Positions 37,799 to 46,014 of a DNA stretch of 64,000 bases are shown piece by piece (positions within the stretch are counted from its first letter, which is position 1; the number at the start of each line of letters is the position of its first letter). Both the position numbers and the translations under genes were made by a program. The stretch spans positions 5,022,001-5,086,000 of the forward strand of contig CP018627.1 of NCBI GenBank assembly GCA_002021875.1. Direction: 5' to 3'. Source of the DNA: Streptomyces hygroscopicus. GTDB lineage: Bacteria; Actinomycetota; Actinomycetes; Streptomycetales; Streptomycetaceae. Below the pieces are notes generated by a model that worked only from the letters and a program-made list of their open reading frames with translations, was not told the origin of the DNA and did not search any database.

Positions 37799-37891
37799 CC
37801 GCAGATAACACCCCAATATCTGCGGTAGCTTGATCCGTCACCTGCGGTGACGTTCTCCGGCCGCTGCGTGAAGCGGCCCTGTTATCTGCGG
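37799..37891. repeat. Putative internal resolution site for the TnpI-type recombinase
   Basis: Core: a perfect inverted pair CCGCAGATA (37799-37807) and TATCTGCGG (37817-37825) around nine bases. Accessory direct repeats: CACCTGCGG at 37839 and TATCTGCGG at 37883. This inverted core plus two direct repeats, just upstream of the recombinase gene, is the arrangement known for the Tn4430 TnpI resolution site. Confidence 0.72.
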
Positions 37892-37904
37892 CAAGGGGGA
37901 AGCG

Positions 37905-38879
37905 GTGCCCACCGTCGTGCAGCTGCCGACCGGGAAAGCGTTGACCGTCCGCGCGGCGGCCGACGTGTTCCTCGACTCGCTCGGCAACCCGAACACGGTC
38001 CGGAACTATGGCATCGGGGTGGGCAAGACCGCCGATCGGCTCGGCGTGGCCCGGCCGCTGGCGTCGGTCGCGGACGACGAGATCGGCGAGGCCCTGGAAC
38101 TGCTCTGGGGCACCGCGGCGGTGAACACCTGGAACTCCCGCCGGGCGGGGGTGCTGTCCTGGCTCCGCTGGTGCCGTGAGCGCGGCTACGAGGGGCCGAC
38201 GGTCCCGGCCTGGGCGAAGCGGCTGGCGGTGCCGGACTCCGAGACCCCAGCCCGCTCGAAGATGGCGATCGACCGGCTGGTCGCGCGGCGAGAGGTCCAC
38301 CTCCGAGAGAAAACGCTGTGGCGGATGCTGTACGAGACCGCCGCCCGTGCGGAGGAGATCCTGGGTGTCAACATCGAGGACCTGGACTTCGCCGGACGCC
38401 GCGGCCCGGTTAAGGCCAAGGGCGCCCGGACCAAGGTCCGCCGCCGCGGCCAGGTGCGCGAGGACTACGTGCTGGAGACCGTCTACTGGGATGCCGGCAC
38501 TGCCCGGCTGCTGCCCCGGCTCCTCAAGGGCCGCACCCGCGGGCCGGTGTTCGTCACCCACCGCCGGCCGGGGCCGGGCAAAGTGGTCAGCTCCCGCGAC
38601 GTGTGCCCGGACACCGGACTGGCCCGCCTGTCGTACGGGCAGGCCCGCGCCTTGCTCGACGAGCACACCGCAATGCGCGGGCCCGGGACAGGATGGGACT
38701 TGCACGAGTACCGCCACTCCGCCCTGACGCACCTCGGCGAGCAGGGTGCATCGCTGCTGATGCTGATGGCCAAGTCCCGGCACAAGAAGCCGGAGAACGT
38801 CCGGCGGTACTTCAAGCCGTCCCCCGAGGCGATCACCGAACTCACCAGCATCCTCGCTCCCGGCGACAGCAGACGCTGA
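37905..38879 (+). CDS. Tyrosine recombinase, TnpI-type cointegrate resolvase
   Basis: 324 residues from the GTG at 37905 with GGGGGA upstream. The N-terminal SAM-like core-binding part ([20 protein letters not shown]) precedes the catalytic domain with [16 protein letters not shown] (first Arg), [17 protein letters not shown] (HxxR) and [14 protein letters not shown] (His and Tyr). Its location beside a TIR, immediately behind a repeat-structured site, points to resolution of transposition cointegrates as in Tn4430/Tn5401 rather than to integration. A decayed inverted copy lies at 30967-31483. Confidence 0.87.
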   Translation: MPTVVQLPTGKALTVRAAADVFLDSLGNPNTVRNYGIGVGKTADRLGVARPLASVADDEIGEALELLWGTAAVNTWNSRRAGVLSWLRWCRERGYEGPTVPAWAKRLAVPDSETPARSKMAIDRLVARREVHLREKTLWRMLYETAARAEEILGVNIEDLDFAGRRGPVKAKGARTKVRRRGQVREDYVLETVYWDAGTARLLPRLLKGRTRGPVFVTHRRPGPGKVVSSRDVCPDTGLARLSYGQARALLDEHTAMRGPGTGWDLHEYRHSALTHLGEQGASLLMLMAKSRHKKPENVRRYFKPSPEAITELTSILAPGDSRR

Positions 38880-38962
38880 CGGCTACGTCACATGCCGCGC
38901 AGGGGGCTCGTGAGGCAGCAGGCCCAATACCCCTTCCTAAAACCGAGAGGTAAGGAACACAG

Positions 38963-40297
38963 ATGCCCCAAGGGCGCCGGAAAGTGAATCTTCGTCCACG
39001 CTTGAAAGCAGTAGAGAAACAGGCACGTAAGAGCGGATATCGGATTTCCGTCACGGCCGCTGGATATCGAAGAATCCAACGAGAATATGACCGACGGCGG
39101 GTGATGCGAGGCAGGGGCATCTGGGCCTTGGCTGCAATTGGCGCAGCGGCACTCTTTCTGCTCGTCTGGAAGGGGCCATATTCACTGGAAGGTGATTACA
39201 TCAGCAAGAGTGATGTGCGCAGCGGTTCTGCAGCGCTCATCACTGGCTTACGGACGTCTCTGATCTCCTTCGCTGCTGCGATAGGGGCAGCTTTCGCACT
39301 TGTCTACACGATTCGCACGTACAAACTGTCGCGCAAGGGTCAGATCACGGACCGGTTCACTAAGTCCCTTGAGAGGCTCGGCTCCGACGACATCTACGGC
39401 CGCATCGGTGGCGTCATGGCGCTAGAGCAGATCGCCTACGACGCTCCAGAGCAGGCAGAGAACGTTTCGCAGATCCTGATCCACTTCCTGCGTCATCACG
39501 TTACGAAGAAGAAGGGAAAGAAGGGCAAGAAAGGCGGAAATCGTAAATCTGCGAATGAGATGCGGGTCGGAAGGCCCGATGGACATGCACCAGAGAGCCC
39601 GATCGAAGCGGATGTCCAGGCCGCCCTGCGGGCCGTGACCCGGTACCAGATGCGAGCCTTGCTTGAAAAGCGGTCGCGACTTGGAGAGATGCTCGCCATC
39701 TCCGTAAACACCAGGGGGCAACACTTGGACGGCGCCGAAATCAACCTTTCGGGTGGTCTCAAACTTTCCAACGCCTACCTTCCGTTTGCCAATTTGTCTG
39801 AGGCTAACCTCCAAGATGCAGATTTGTCATTCTCAATCCTCGTTGGTGCTAACCTGAGCCGATCGAGCTTCAGTCGAGCGAATCTCGAAAGGTGCGATCT
39901 TGATGGGGCCGACTTCTCTGGTTCCATGATGTGGGAAACAAACCTTAGCCACACATCGCTCCATAATTGCAAGTTCAATAAAGCTACGATGACTGATGCG
40001 CGGCTCGAATGGGCGCGGCTGTACGCGGCAGATCTAACCGGCGTAAAACTCATTAACGCGCATCTCACTAACGCCACATTCACCGGGTGCATCCTTAAAG
40101 ACGCAAATCTGGGGCGCGCTGACTTGCGTGGAACGGACCTCTCCGAGGCGTACATGGACGGGGCGTCACTCGGGAAAGCCATTCTAGATCGCCACACAAA
40201 GCTCCCTAACTCAATTTTGGGCACCTTGAGTGACGCGCAGAGGGCTGCGCTCATTGGGGAGGCTGACCCCGGCTCGGTTGGCCCGTATTCCACCTAA
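38963..40297 (+). CDS. Membrane-anchored pentapeptide-repeat protein (passenger)
   Basis: 444 residues from ATG at 38963, with AAGGA seven bases upstream. Two membrane helices (GIWALAAIGAAALFLLVW near 50-68 and TSLISFAAAIGAAFALVYTI near 93-112) precede a cytosolic helix region (RFTKSLERLGSDDIYGRIGG). A Lys/Gly insert follows (KKKGKKGKKGG). Residues about 255-425 are pentapeptide repeats of the A(D/N)LxX type (FANLSEANLQDADLSFSILV and onward). Codon usage is clearly less GC-rich than the core genes, a sign of transfer. Soluble pentapeptide proteins can mimic DNA or protect gyrase; this membrane-linked form is of unknown role. Confidence 0.85.
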   Translation: MPQGRRKVNLRPRLKAVEKQARKSGYRISVTAAGYRRIQREYDRRRVMRGRGIWALAAIGAAALFLLVWKGPYSLEGDYISKSDVRSGSAALITGLRTSLISFAAAIGAAFALVYTIRTYKLSRKGQITDRFTKSLERLGSDDIYGRIGGVMALEQIAYDAPEQAENVSQILIHFLRHHVTKKKGKKGKKGGNRKSANEMRVGRPDGHAPESPIEADVQAALRAVTRYQMRALLEKRSRLGEMLAISVNTRGQHLDGAEINLSGGLKLSNAYLPFANLSEANLQDADLSFSILVGANLSRSSFSRANLERCDLDGADFSGSMMWETNLSHTSLHNCKFNKATMTDARLEWARLYAADLTGVKLINAHLTNATFTGCILKDANLGRADLRGTDLSEAYMDGASLGKAILDRHTKLPNSILGTLSDAQRAALIGEADPGSVGPYST

Positions 40298-40385
40298 CGC
40301 CAGTCTTCGACTACGGCATCTAGGCCCAGCAGCGCCTTGCGTCACGGTCACGCCCAGCGCCCCAGCCCTCAAGCGGCCGTGTCGC

Positions 40386-40420
40386 TGGGCACCGCCGACA
40401 CCAGATGACGGCGGTGCCCA
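40386..40420. terminator. Perfect 12-bp hairpin between passenger and tnpA
   Basis: TGGGCACCGCCG, 11 bases, CGGCGGTGCCCA, in the gap between two convergent genes; probably bidirectional. Confidence 0.8.
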
Positions 40421-40430
40421 CACTGCGGTC

Positions 40431-43400
40431 TCACTCGTCGGCAGCACTTGGGTCCCGCAGGGACCGGAGGCCCCCGGGCAGGTCGGGGAGCTGGAAAGAG
40501 TACCGGCCCAGCATGTTGATGTGGTGCCACACGAACGGCGACAGGCGGGCCACGTCCTCGTCGCGGACATCGAAGCCGTCCGCGCGTAGTTGGTTGACCG
40601 CGGCGTTCATGTACCGCGTGTTGAAGAGTACGAGGGCGTTGAGGACCAGGCCCAGGGCGCCGATCTGGTCTTCCATGCCGTCCTGGTAGCGCTGGTAGAG
40701 CTGCCCGTGCCTGCCGTGGAAGATCTTCCGGGCGAGGGAGTGGCGGCCCTCCTGGAGGTTGGCCTGGCTCTTGATCTGCCTGCGGTAGCCGGGCTCGTCG
40801 GCCAGGCGCAGGATGTGCAGGGTCTTGGCGATCCGCCCGTAGTGGGCGATCGCGTCGCCGAGCGGCGTGGGGCGGCCGTCACGGGACAGCATGCGGATGA
40901 CGTCGTACGCGCGCACGGCGCCGGTGTGGATGGAGCCGATAATCCGCAGGATGTCCTCCCAGTGGCGCTCGATCCTCGCGAGGTCGATCCGGCCGCGCGC
41001 GGCGTCCTGGAAGGCGCCGTAGTCGGCGGCGCGGTCGATGCGCCACATCTTCTGATCCGGCAGGTCAGCGAGCTGCGGCGCGTACGCGAACCCTGCCAGG
41101 GTGAGCAGCCCGAAGACGATGTCGCTGTAGCTCGCGGTGTCGGTGACGATCATCTCGGGGCGCTTGCCGCCGTCGCGGTCGTAGAGGACATCCAGCACGT
41201 ACAGCGAGTCACGCGGGGTGCCGGCCACCACCTTCCCACCCAGCCCCGCCGCGTGGTCGTTGATCATGTTCAGCCACGTCGCACCGCCCCGCCGCCCGAA
41301 GTACTTCGGGTTCGGCCGCGCGTACACGCTGGGCACGGGGACGACGAACCGCATGCCGTCCACGGAGGCCACCAGCCCGCCGCCCCACGCCTGCGCGAGC
41401 GGGATCGACGCCTGGTGGTCGATCAGGGTCGCGTTCGCCGCCCGGTACGTCGCGAGGCGCAGATACGTCTGGTCGACGTGGGACAGCCGCCCGTACTTCA
41501 GCGCCTCCGCGGCCCCGATGACCGGGGTGTAGCCGATGTTGCACCCGTGGGCGACCAGCAGCGCGGCAACGGTCACATGCAGGTCCTTCAGCCTCGCCTC
41601 ACCGCCGGTGACCGAGGTGAACGCCTGGTCGGCGCCGGTCCACGAGAACACCTCCAGCAGGGCCTCCGGCAGGTCGACGCGCGGCAGCATCGCCTCCACC
41701 GCCTCCCGCAGGGCCCGCAGGGAGGCGGGGTCGGGCTCCGGCTCCAGGGCGGCGAAGTGCAGCCGCCCGTCGTCGTCGAACACGATCTGGGAGTTCGCCG
41801 GCACCCGGGCGGCGACCTCGCGGTAGGTGCCGTCCAGCAGCTCGGCTCGCGCCGCCAGGTGCTCCCCCGCCTCGGCGGGCAGGTTGAGCGAGGCAAGCAC
41901 GGTCGGCTTGGCCTGCTCCCACGCCTCGCCGTCCAGCAGCTTCGCCCTCGGGTCGCCCCACTTGGAGGAGTTCTTCGCGAACACCTGCTTGCTCCGCAGC
42001 ATCCGGTGCACCTGCTCCAGCACGCAAAACGCGTACGCCTTCCAGTCGACCGTGCCCGGCTCCAGGTGCGGCGCGGACGACACCAGGCGCCGCCACGACC
42101 CGGTGAGCAGGCCGGTGTCGATCTCTGCCGGGCCGACCTTCTTGCGTCCCATCAGATCAGGCAGCGACTTCAGCGCGGCCAGAACGGGCAGACCCTCCGG
42201 GGTGGCGCCGAAGTCGACCACCGTCACCAGGAGCTTCAGGAACGGCCGCACGGTGCCGAACCGGGTGACCAGCTGGGCCCGCCATGCCTCGTCCGCGTCC
42301 GAGTCGAGCGGCGGCGTCAGCTCGAACAGCGCGGCGATCGCCGCCGCCAGCTCGTGCCGGGGCACCACCTGCTCGATCCGCTCCCACATCGCCTCCAGCG
42401 TCTCCACCTCGGGCGGGCTGATCTCCCCGGTGTCGGTGTCGACCTGCTCGCTGGTGGTGTCGAACACGATCTGGAACGCGGCGGCCAGCTTCGCCGACGC
42501 CCGCTCCACCCGCGGCAGGGTCTTCAGCTTCTCCTTCGCTGTCTCCCGCTCCGCCCTGGCCAGCAGCTTCGTCGCGATCAGCACCTCCAGTAGGTCTAGG
42601 GCGTCATCGACCGCCCGGGAGGTCAGGTAGACCGCGGTGGCCAGCAGCGTGGCCAGGCGCCGGGAATCACCGTGCCGCCGCAGCAGCGACGCCTTGCCGT
42701 CGACCCCGTACCGCGACAGCTCCGCCAGCCGCCGCGGTGGTATCGCGGACACGTCCACGTCGCCCATCCCGAAGGCCGCGATCTCCTCGGCCCGCTCCAG
42801 CGCCCACTTCATCTGCGGCCCGGAGATCCGCACGGGACCCCGGCGCAGCCGGTCCAGCTCCGACACCCGGGCGCCCGGCGGCACCGTCAGCAGGGAGTCC
42901 AGCACCGCCCGCTGCCCGGTGCTCAGCAGCCCGTAGAGGGTATCCCACAGCCGCTGGTTCGCCGCCTCCCGCACCGTGGCCACCAGCCTGGCCAGCGTCG
43001 TCACCCCGGGCAGCAGCACCCGCCGCTCACGCAGCCACCCCGCCGCCGCGTCGAACAGCGCCTTCGGGCCCTCCCCGGTCGTCCAGGCCCGCGCCTCAAC
43101 CCACGCCCGCAGCTCCGCCTCAGCCTCGGCGAACTCCGTGTACTCCAGGACCCGCCGCAGCTCACGGACGTGATCAAGCCGGGTGTTCTCCCGCTCGCCG
43201 TACGCCTTCAGCGCCGACGCGTCCGCGACGCCCAACTGCTCGGCGAGGTAGTCGACCACCTCCGCCGGCACGTCCGACGGATCGTCCAGGAACACCCCGA
43301 GGAACCGCACCGTGGTCATCTGCACCGCGAACCCGAGCCGGTTGTGAGCCCGCCGCTTCGGCTCGATCAGCGCCCGGTCCACGTCGTCCAGGAAGAAGAA

Positions 43401-43484
43401 CCGCTCCAACTCCGTACGGGACGGCGCCCCGTCGTACGCCGCATACTTCGCGGCTTGCTCATCCGTCAGAAACTCGACCGGCAC
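40431..43484 (-). CDS. tnpA: Tn3-family transposase
   Basis: 1,017 residues, full length for Tn3-type TnpA. The N-terminal DUF4158 region is clear (FFFLDDVDRALIEPKRRAHN, LGFAVQMTTVRFLG). The C-terminal DDE domain includes VASVDGMRFVVPVPS, EMIVTDTASYSDIVFGLLTL and the final RALRDPS-type tail; the catalytic acids fit DGM, DTAS and a late Glu in KIFHGRHGQLYQRY context. The start is a GTG at 43484, 92 bp inside the right TIR. It catalyses replicative transposition, forming cointegrates for the TnpI-type enzyme to resolve. Confidence 0.95.
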   Translation of the reverse strand: MPVEFLTDEQAAKYAAYDGAPSRTELERFFFLDDVDRALIEPKRRAHNRLGFAVQMTTVRFLGVFLDDPSDVPAEVVDYLAEQLGVADASALKAYGERENTRLDHVRELRRVLEYTEFAEAEAELRAWVEARAWTTGEGPKALFDAAAGWLRERRVLLPGVTTLARLVATVREAANQRLWDTLYGLLSTGQRAVLDSLLTVPPGARVSELDRLRRGPVRISGPQMKWALERAEEIAAFGMGDVDVSAIPPRRLAELSRYGVDGKASLLRRHGDSRRLATLLATAVYLTSRAVDDALDLLEVLIATKLLARAERETAKEKLKTLPRVERASAKLAAAFQIVFDTTSEQVDTDTGEISPPEVETLEAMWERIEQVVPRHELAAAIAALFELTPPLDSDADEAWRAQLVTRFGTVRPFLKLLVTVVDFGATPEGLPVLAALKSLPDLMGRKKVGPAEIDTGLLTGSWRRLVSSAPHLEPGTVDWKAYAFCVLEQVHRMLRSKQVFAKNSSKWGDPRAKLLDGEAWEQAKPTVLASLNLPAEAGEHLAARAELLDGTYREVAARVPANSQIVFDDDGRLHFAALEPEPDPASLRALREAVEAMLPRVDLPEALLEVFSWTGADQAFTSVTGGEARLKDLHVTVAALLVAHGCNIGYTPVIGAAEALKYGRLSHVDQTYLRLATYRAANATLIDHQASIPLAQAWGGGLVASVDGMRFVVPVPSVYARPNPKYFGRRGGATWLNMINDHAAGLGGKVVAGTPRDSLYVLDVLYDRDGGKRPEMIVTDTASYSDIVFGLLTLAGFAYAPQLADLPDQKMWRIDRAADYGAFQDAARGRIDLARIERHWEDILRIIGSIHTGAVRAYDVIRMLSRDGRPTPLGDAIAHYGRIAKTLHILRLADEPGYRRQIKSQANLQEGRHSLARKIFHGRHGQLYQRYQDGMEDQIGALGLVLNALVLFNTRYMNAAVNQLRADGFDVRDEDVARLSPFVWHHINMLGRYSFQLPDLPGGLRSLRDPSAADE

Positions 43485-43575
43485 CCTGGACCTCCAGACA
43501 GTCAGTGATCAACACGACTGCCGAAGGCTCCGCCCCCGCCGAACCCCAGGTCAAAGCGCTCTCCAGCCCTCCAGA

Positions 43576-43615
43576 GGCTTAGCGCCGGTTTTCGTTCCGA
43601 TGTTTCTCAACCCCC
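43576..43615 (-). repeat. Right TIR of the Tn3-family transposon
   Basis: On the minus strand it begins GGGGGTTGAGAAACATCG and ends GCGCTAAGCC, 38 of 40 identical to the left TIR; AGATC lies immediately outside at 43616-43620. Confidence 0.93.
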
Positions 43616-43679
43616 AGATCGACGTGCCGCGCCAAAGGCACAGGCGGTTGCCCTCGTCGTCCTGAGGAATCTGGGTCAT
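43616..43679 (-). pseudogene. 5' part of the small Cys-motif gene split by the transposon
   Basis: Starts at ATG 43679 (MTQIPQDDEGNRLCLWRGTS) and is interrupted after about 21 codons by the right TIR. Continues at 37698 after removing the transposon. Reading into the TIR adds only a short nonsense tail. Confidence 0.75.
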
Positions 43680-43927
43680 TCGCCCGCCCGTTCTTCCCTG
43701 CTCGGCGCAGCCCGTACGCCGTGTCTAACCGCCGTAAGCCGCGTGCACAGCCTCGGGGCTGGTGGGCTCGGGTGTTGAGGTGTCGCGAGGACTGTTGCTG
43801 ATCAAGCCCCTTGTAGATCACCGGAGTTGGCGGACATCGAGTGTCGGTGGGCGGCTGTACCGTCGAGCTGAGCGCCCGGATTGGGCCTGCTTTTCGCTCC
43901 TGCCTGACTCACCCGAGGAATTCCCCG

Positions 43928-44314
43928 ATGTCATATGTTCGTGGGCACTACCGCCGCGACGGCTCCTACGTCCGCCCGCACTACCGCCGGTCCAGGCCGT
44001 CGACCGGCGCTGCTGGATCCGTTCGCCCCGCCACCCATCGCCGCGTCGGCACGACCGCGCCCAGCTCCGGGTCTGCTCCGGCAGGTCCGGTGACGCGCGT
44101 ACGAGGCCACTACCGCGACGGGTACTACGTCCGGCCGCACTATCGCCGGATCAGCGCTCCTGCTGCCGTTGCGGTGGCCGGCGGGGGTGGCGGCCTGTTA
44201 CTCCTGCTCCTTGTGCTGGCGCTCGTTGGCGGCGGCGGAAAGGGTTCACAGGACGTACCGGACAAGAAACCGACAACGTCTGTCAGCTCTCGGACCCACA
44301 CCGAATCCCGGTAA
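43928..44314 (+). CDS. Small membrane protein with duplicated VRGHYR...YVRPHYRR motif
   Basis: 128 residues from ATG at 43928; GAGGAA lies seven bases upstream. Two copies of a His/Arg/Tyr motif, YVRGHYRRDGSYVRPHYRR (residues 3-21) and VRGHYRDGYYVRPHYRR (about 56-72), are joined by a Ser/Ala linker, then a Gly-Leu-rich membrane helix (GGGGGLLLLLLVLALVGGGG). The motif is seen in short actinobacterial proteins of unknown function. Followed by a strong terminator. Confidence 0.7.
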   Translation: MSYVRGHYRRDGSYVRPHYRRSRPSTGAAGSVRPATHRRVGTTAPSSGSAPAGPVTRVRGHYRDGYYVRPHYRRISAPAAVAVAGGGGGLLLLLLVLALVGGGGKGSQDVPDKKPTTSVSSRTHTESR

Positions 44315-44341
44315 CTGCCCGGACCTGGGTACGGTACGGCA

Positions 44342-44380
44342 GAGCCCCTCGGAGGCAGCTCCAATGCCTCCGAGGGGCTC
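44342..44380 (+). terminator. Perfect 16-bp hairpin terminator
   Basis: GAGCCCCTCGGAGGCA, seven bases, and its exact complement, 28 bp after the stop of the duplicated-motif gene. Confidence 0.85.
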
Positions 44381-44387
44381 GTCATGT

Positions 44388-44684
44388 GTGCAACCCCGCA
44401 AGCTGCAAGAAGTCCTCGACCATGCCCGCCTCCAGCAAGGTGACGAGCAGTGGCGAACCAAGTACAGAACCCGCGCGGGCATCGAGGGATCCATCCACCA
44501 GGCCGTCGCGGTCACCGGGATGAGACGTGCCCGCTACCTCGGTCTCCAGAAGACCCACCTGGAGCACGTCCTCTCCGCCGTTGCGCTAAACCTCATTCGC
44601 CTCGATGCCTGGTGGAACGGCCACCCGCTCGACCGCACCCGCGTCAGCCACCTTGCCCGCCTCGGCCTCTCCCTCGCCGCGTAA
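44388..44684 (+). pseudogene. C-terminal remnant of an IS1182-family transposase
   Basis: About 98 codons: KLQEVLDHARLQQGDEQWRT, KYRTRAGIEGSIHQAVAVTG, RYLGLQKTHLEHVLSAVALN, ending LARLGLSLAA. This is the end of an IS1182-type DDE transposase (the last catalytic Glu lies in RAGIEG). The N-terminal three-quarters are missing, cut at the hairpin to the left, so it cannot be active. Confidence 0.8.
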
Positions 44685-44823
44685 CCGAATAGGCCAGCAG
44701 GATCGGTGACAGAGTTCTTACCGGCACCCCGTATCCGCGAATGTCGGTGTGCGATCGGCAGTCGGTGGCGCCGGTTGAGCGCCGGCCGACAGGCCCTGAG
44801 GTTGGAAAGGGCTCAGTGTTTGA

Positions 44824-46014
44824 TCACTGGTGCATCGACTGGCTGAGCGAGGCTGTTGCAGCTCGGTCGAAGGGAAGGTCTTTCAATGGGAGCAGGTGTT
44901 TCGTCAGCTCTGGCACTGCCTTCGATAGGCAGTCCATAGCAATTCCCAGGGCCTGTCGATGCTCGCGTGCGAAGAGTTGATCGAACGCTGGTGCCTTCCA
45001 AGCCTCGCCACCGAGAAGGGCGTCGAATACGGCCAGGTCGATGGTCTGCGGCAGTTGGCGAGCAATGAGGCTCCGGCGGCGCAGTCGTTCGGCGAGGTCC
45101 ATGAAGTTAGCTAGCCACGTTGGCGTCTGCGCCATCGCGTCGCGAACAGAGGGAACAGCGCGCTCAATCGAAGGTGCGCCCGCTGACCGGTACGCCTGAT
45201 GAATGGTTACGAGCTCTTCACGGAGCAAAGCATCAGCCATATCCGCCACTCTCAGGATCTGGCGATCGTGAGGATCTCCAGTGTTCAGCCCCTGTTCGAT
45301 CTCTCGTCGTGTCCCCTCAGAGCCCACAGTGTCAGTCCGGCCGCCGGCACGTAGGGCCGCAGATACCAGAGCCTGAAGAACGTGACCTGCTAGCAGCTTG
45401 GCCAACGGGTTGGGAAGAACCGTCCCATTGCGCGTCACCTCATCCAGAGTAAGCAGCGCTCCGAGGACTCTGTGAGGATCAGCCAAGAGCGCATCGTGCC
45501 TGAGGAAGGAGACGAGCCCCGACGGGAGGTCTCCGATCCTCTTGAGTTGCTGGTCAGCGGCAGCGCTTTCCTCCTTGAAGGCGGTCTCCCCAATGGTGGC
45601 GAAGTGCTGCGGTACGTGCTCTAGGACCTGCTCACGACGCTCCAGCTCCGAGCTGGCAAACAAGTCGACCCCGATGTGGCGAGCTACCCCGCGGCCCGCC
45701 TCAGTGACGGTTTGGCGTACGAGAGCCGAGCGGTCCGCACCAACCAGTGCCTGCAACCCGCGCAGCCACAGGAGGCGGTCCTGCTCGCCGCTCTGCCCTC
45801 GGGTGGACTTGCACTCGCTGATGCCGATGTGGGGACGGAGCCTTGAGTCGAAATCGATCGCCAGCACATCGATGTCCGTCACCGTCCGCGTCCGCCCTCC
45901 GACGCTTTGCGTGACGGGGTGACGTACACGGACGAGTGCGCCATCTGCGAACTCCGCACGGGCAAACCGGCGTTCTAGTTCGTCGCCCTTCTCCTTTCCA
46001 GCCTTACCGGTCAT
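44824..46014 (-). CDS. PD-(D/E)XK-like nuclease, second gene of a two-gene system
   Basis: 396 residues from ATG at 46014, which overlaps the upstream stop by 11 bases (ATGACCGGTAA). Residues about 7-75 look like a restriction-type nuclease core: KGDELERRFARAEFADGALV, then TVTDIDVLAIDFD (Asp47/Asp49) and HIGISECKSTRGQSG (Glu67-Cys-Lys69), giving D...ExK. The remaining 300 residues are helical with no known domain. Tight coupling with 46004-47311 implies a joint function; DNA targeting or defence is a reasonable guess, not shown. Reading upstream of 46014 would run inside the neighbour. Confidence 0.72.
   Translation of the reverse strand: MTGKAGKEKGDELERRFARAEFADGALVRVRHPVTQSVGGRTRTVTDIDVLAIDFDSRLRPHIGISECKSTRGQSGEQDRLLWLRGLQALVGADRSALVRQTVTEAGRGVARHIGVDLFASSELERREQVLEHVPQHFATIGETAFKEESAAADQQLKRIGDLPSGLVSFLRHDALLADPHRVLGALLTLDEVTRNGTVLPNPLAKLLAGHVLQALVSAALRAGGRTDTVGSEGTRREIEQGLNTGDPHDRQILRVADMADALLREELVTIHQAYRSAGAPSIERAVPSVRDAMAQTPTWLANFMDLAERLRRRSLIARQLPQTIDLAVFDALLGGEAWKAPAFDQLFAREHRQALGIAMDCLSKAVPELTKHLLPLKDLPFDRAATASLSQSMHQ

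Larger units (their letters stand above)
37699..43615. mobile_element. Complete Tn3-family transposon with TnpI-type recombinase
   Basis: 5,917 bp bounded by 40-bp terminal inverted repeats that differ at two positions, each opening GGGGGTTGA and containing CATCGGAACGAAAAC, close to the canonical Tn3 TIR core GGAACGAAAAC. Five-base direct repeats AGATC flank both ends (37694-37698 and 43616-43620), the expected Tn3-family target duplication. Contents: a resolution site and tyrosine recombinase at the left, a pentapeptide-repeat passenger in the centre, and tnpA reading leftward from the right end. All parts look intact, so it may be active. Confidence 0.92.

Noticed and set aside
37905..38879. 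Integrase of an island integrated at the palindrome 37799-37825
   Set aside because: The gene lies within exact Tn3-family TIRs with target duplication, so a transposon resolution role is simpler.
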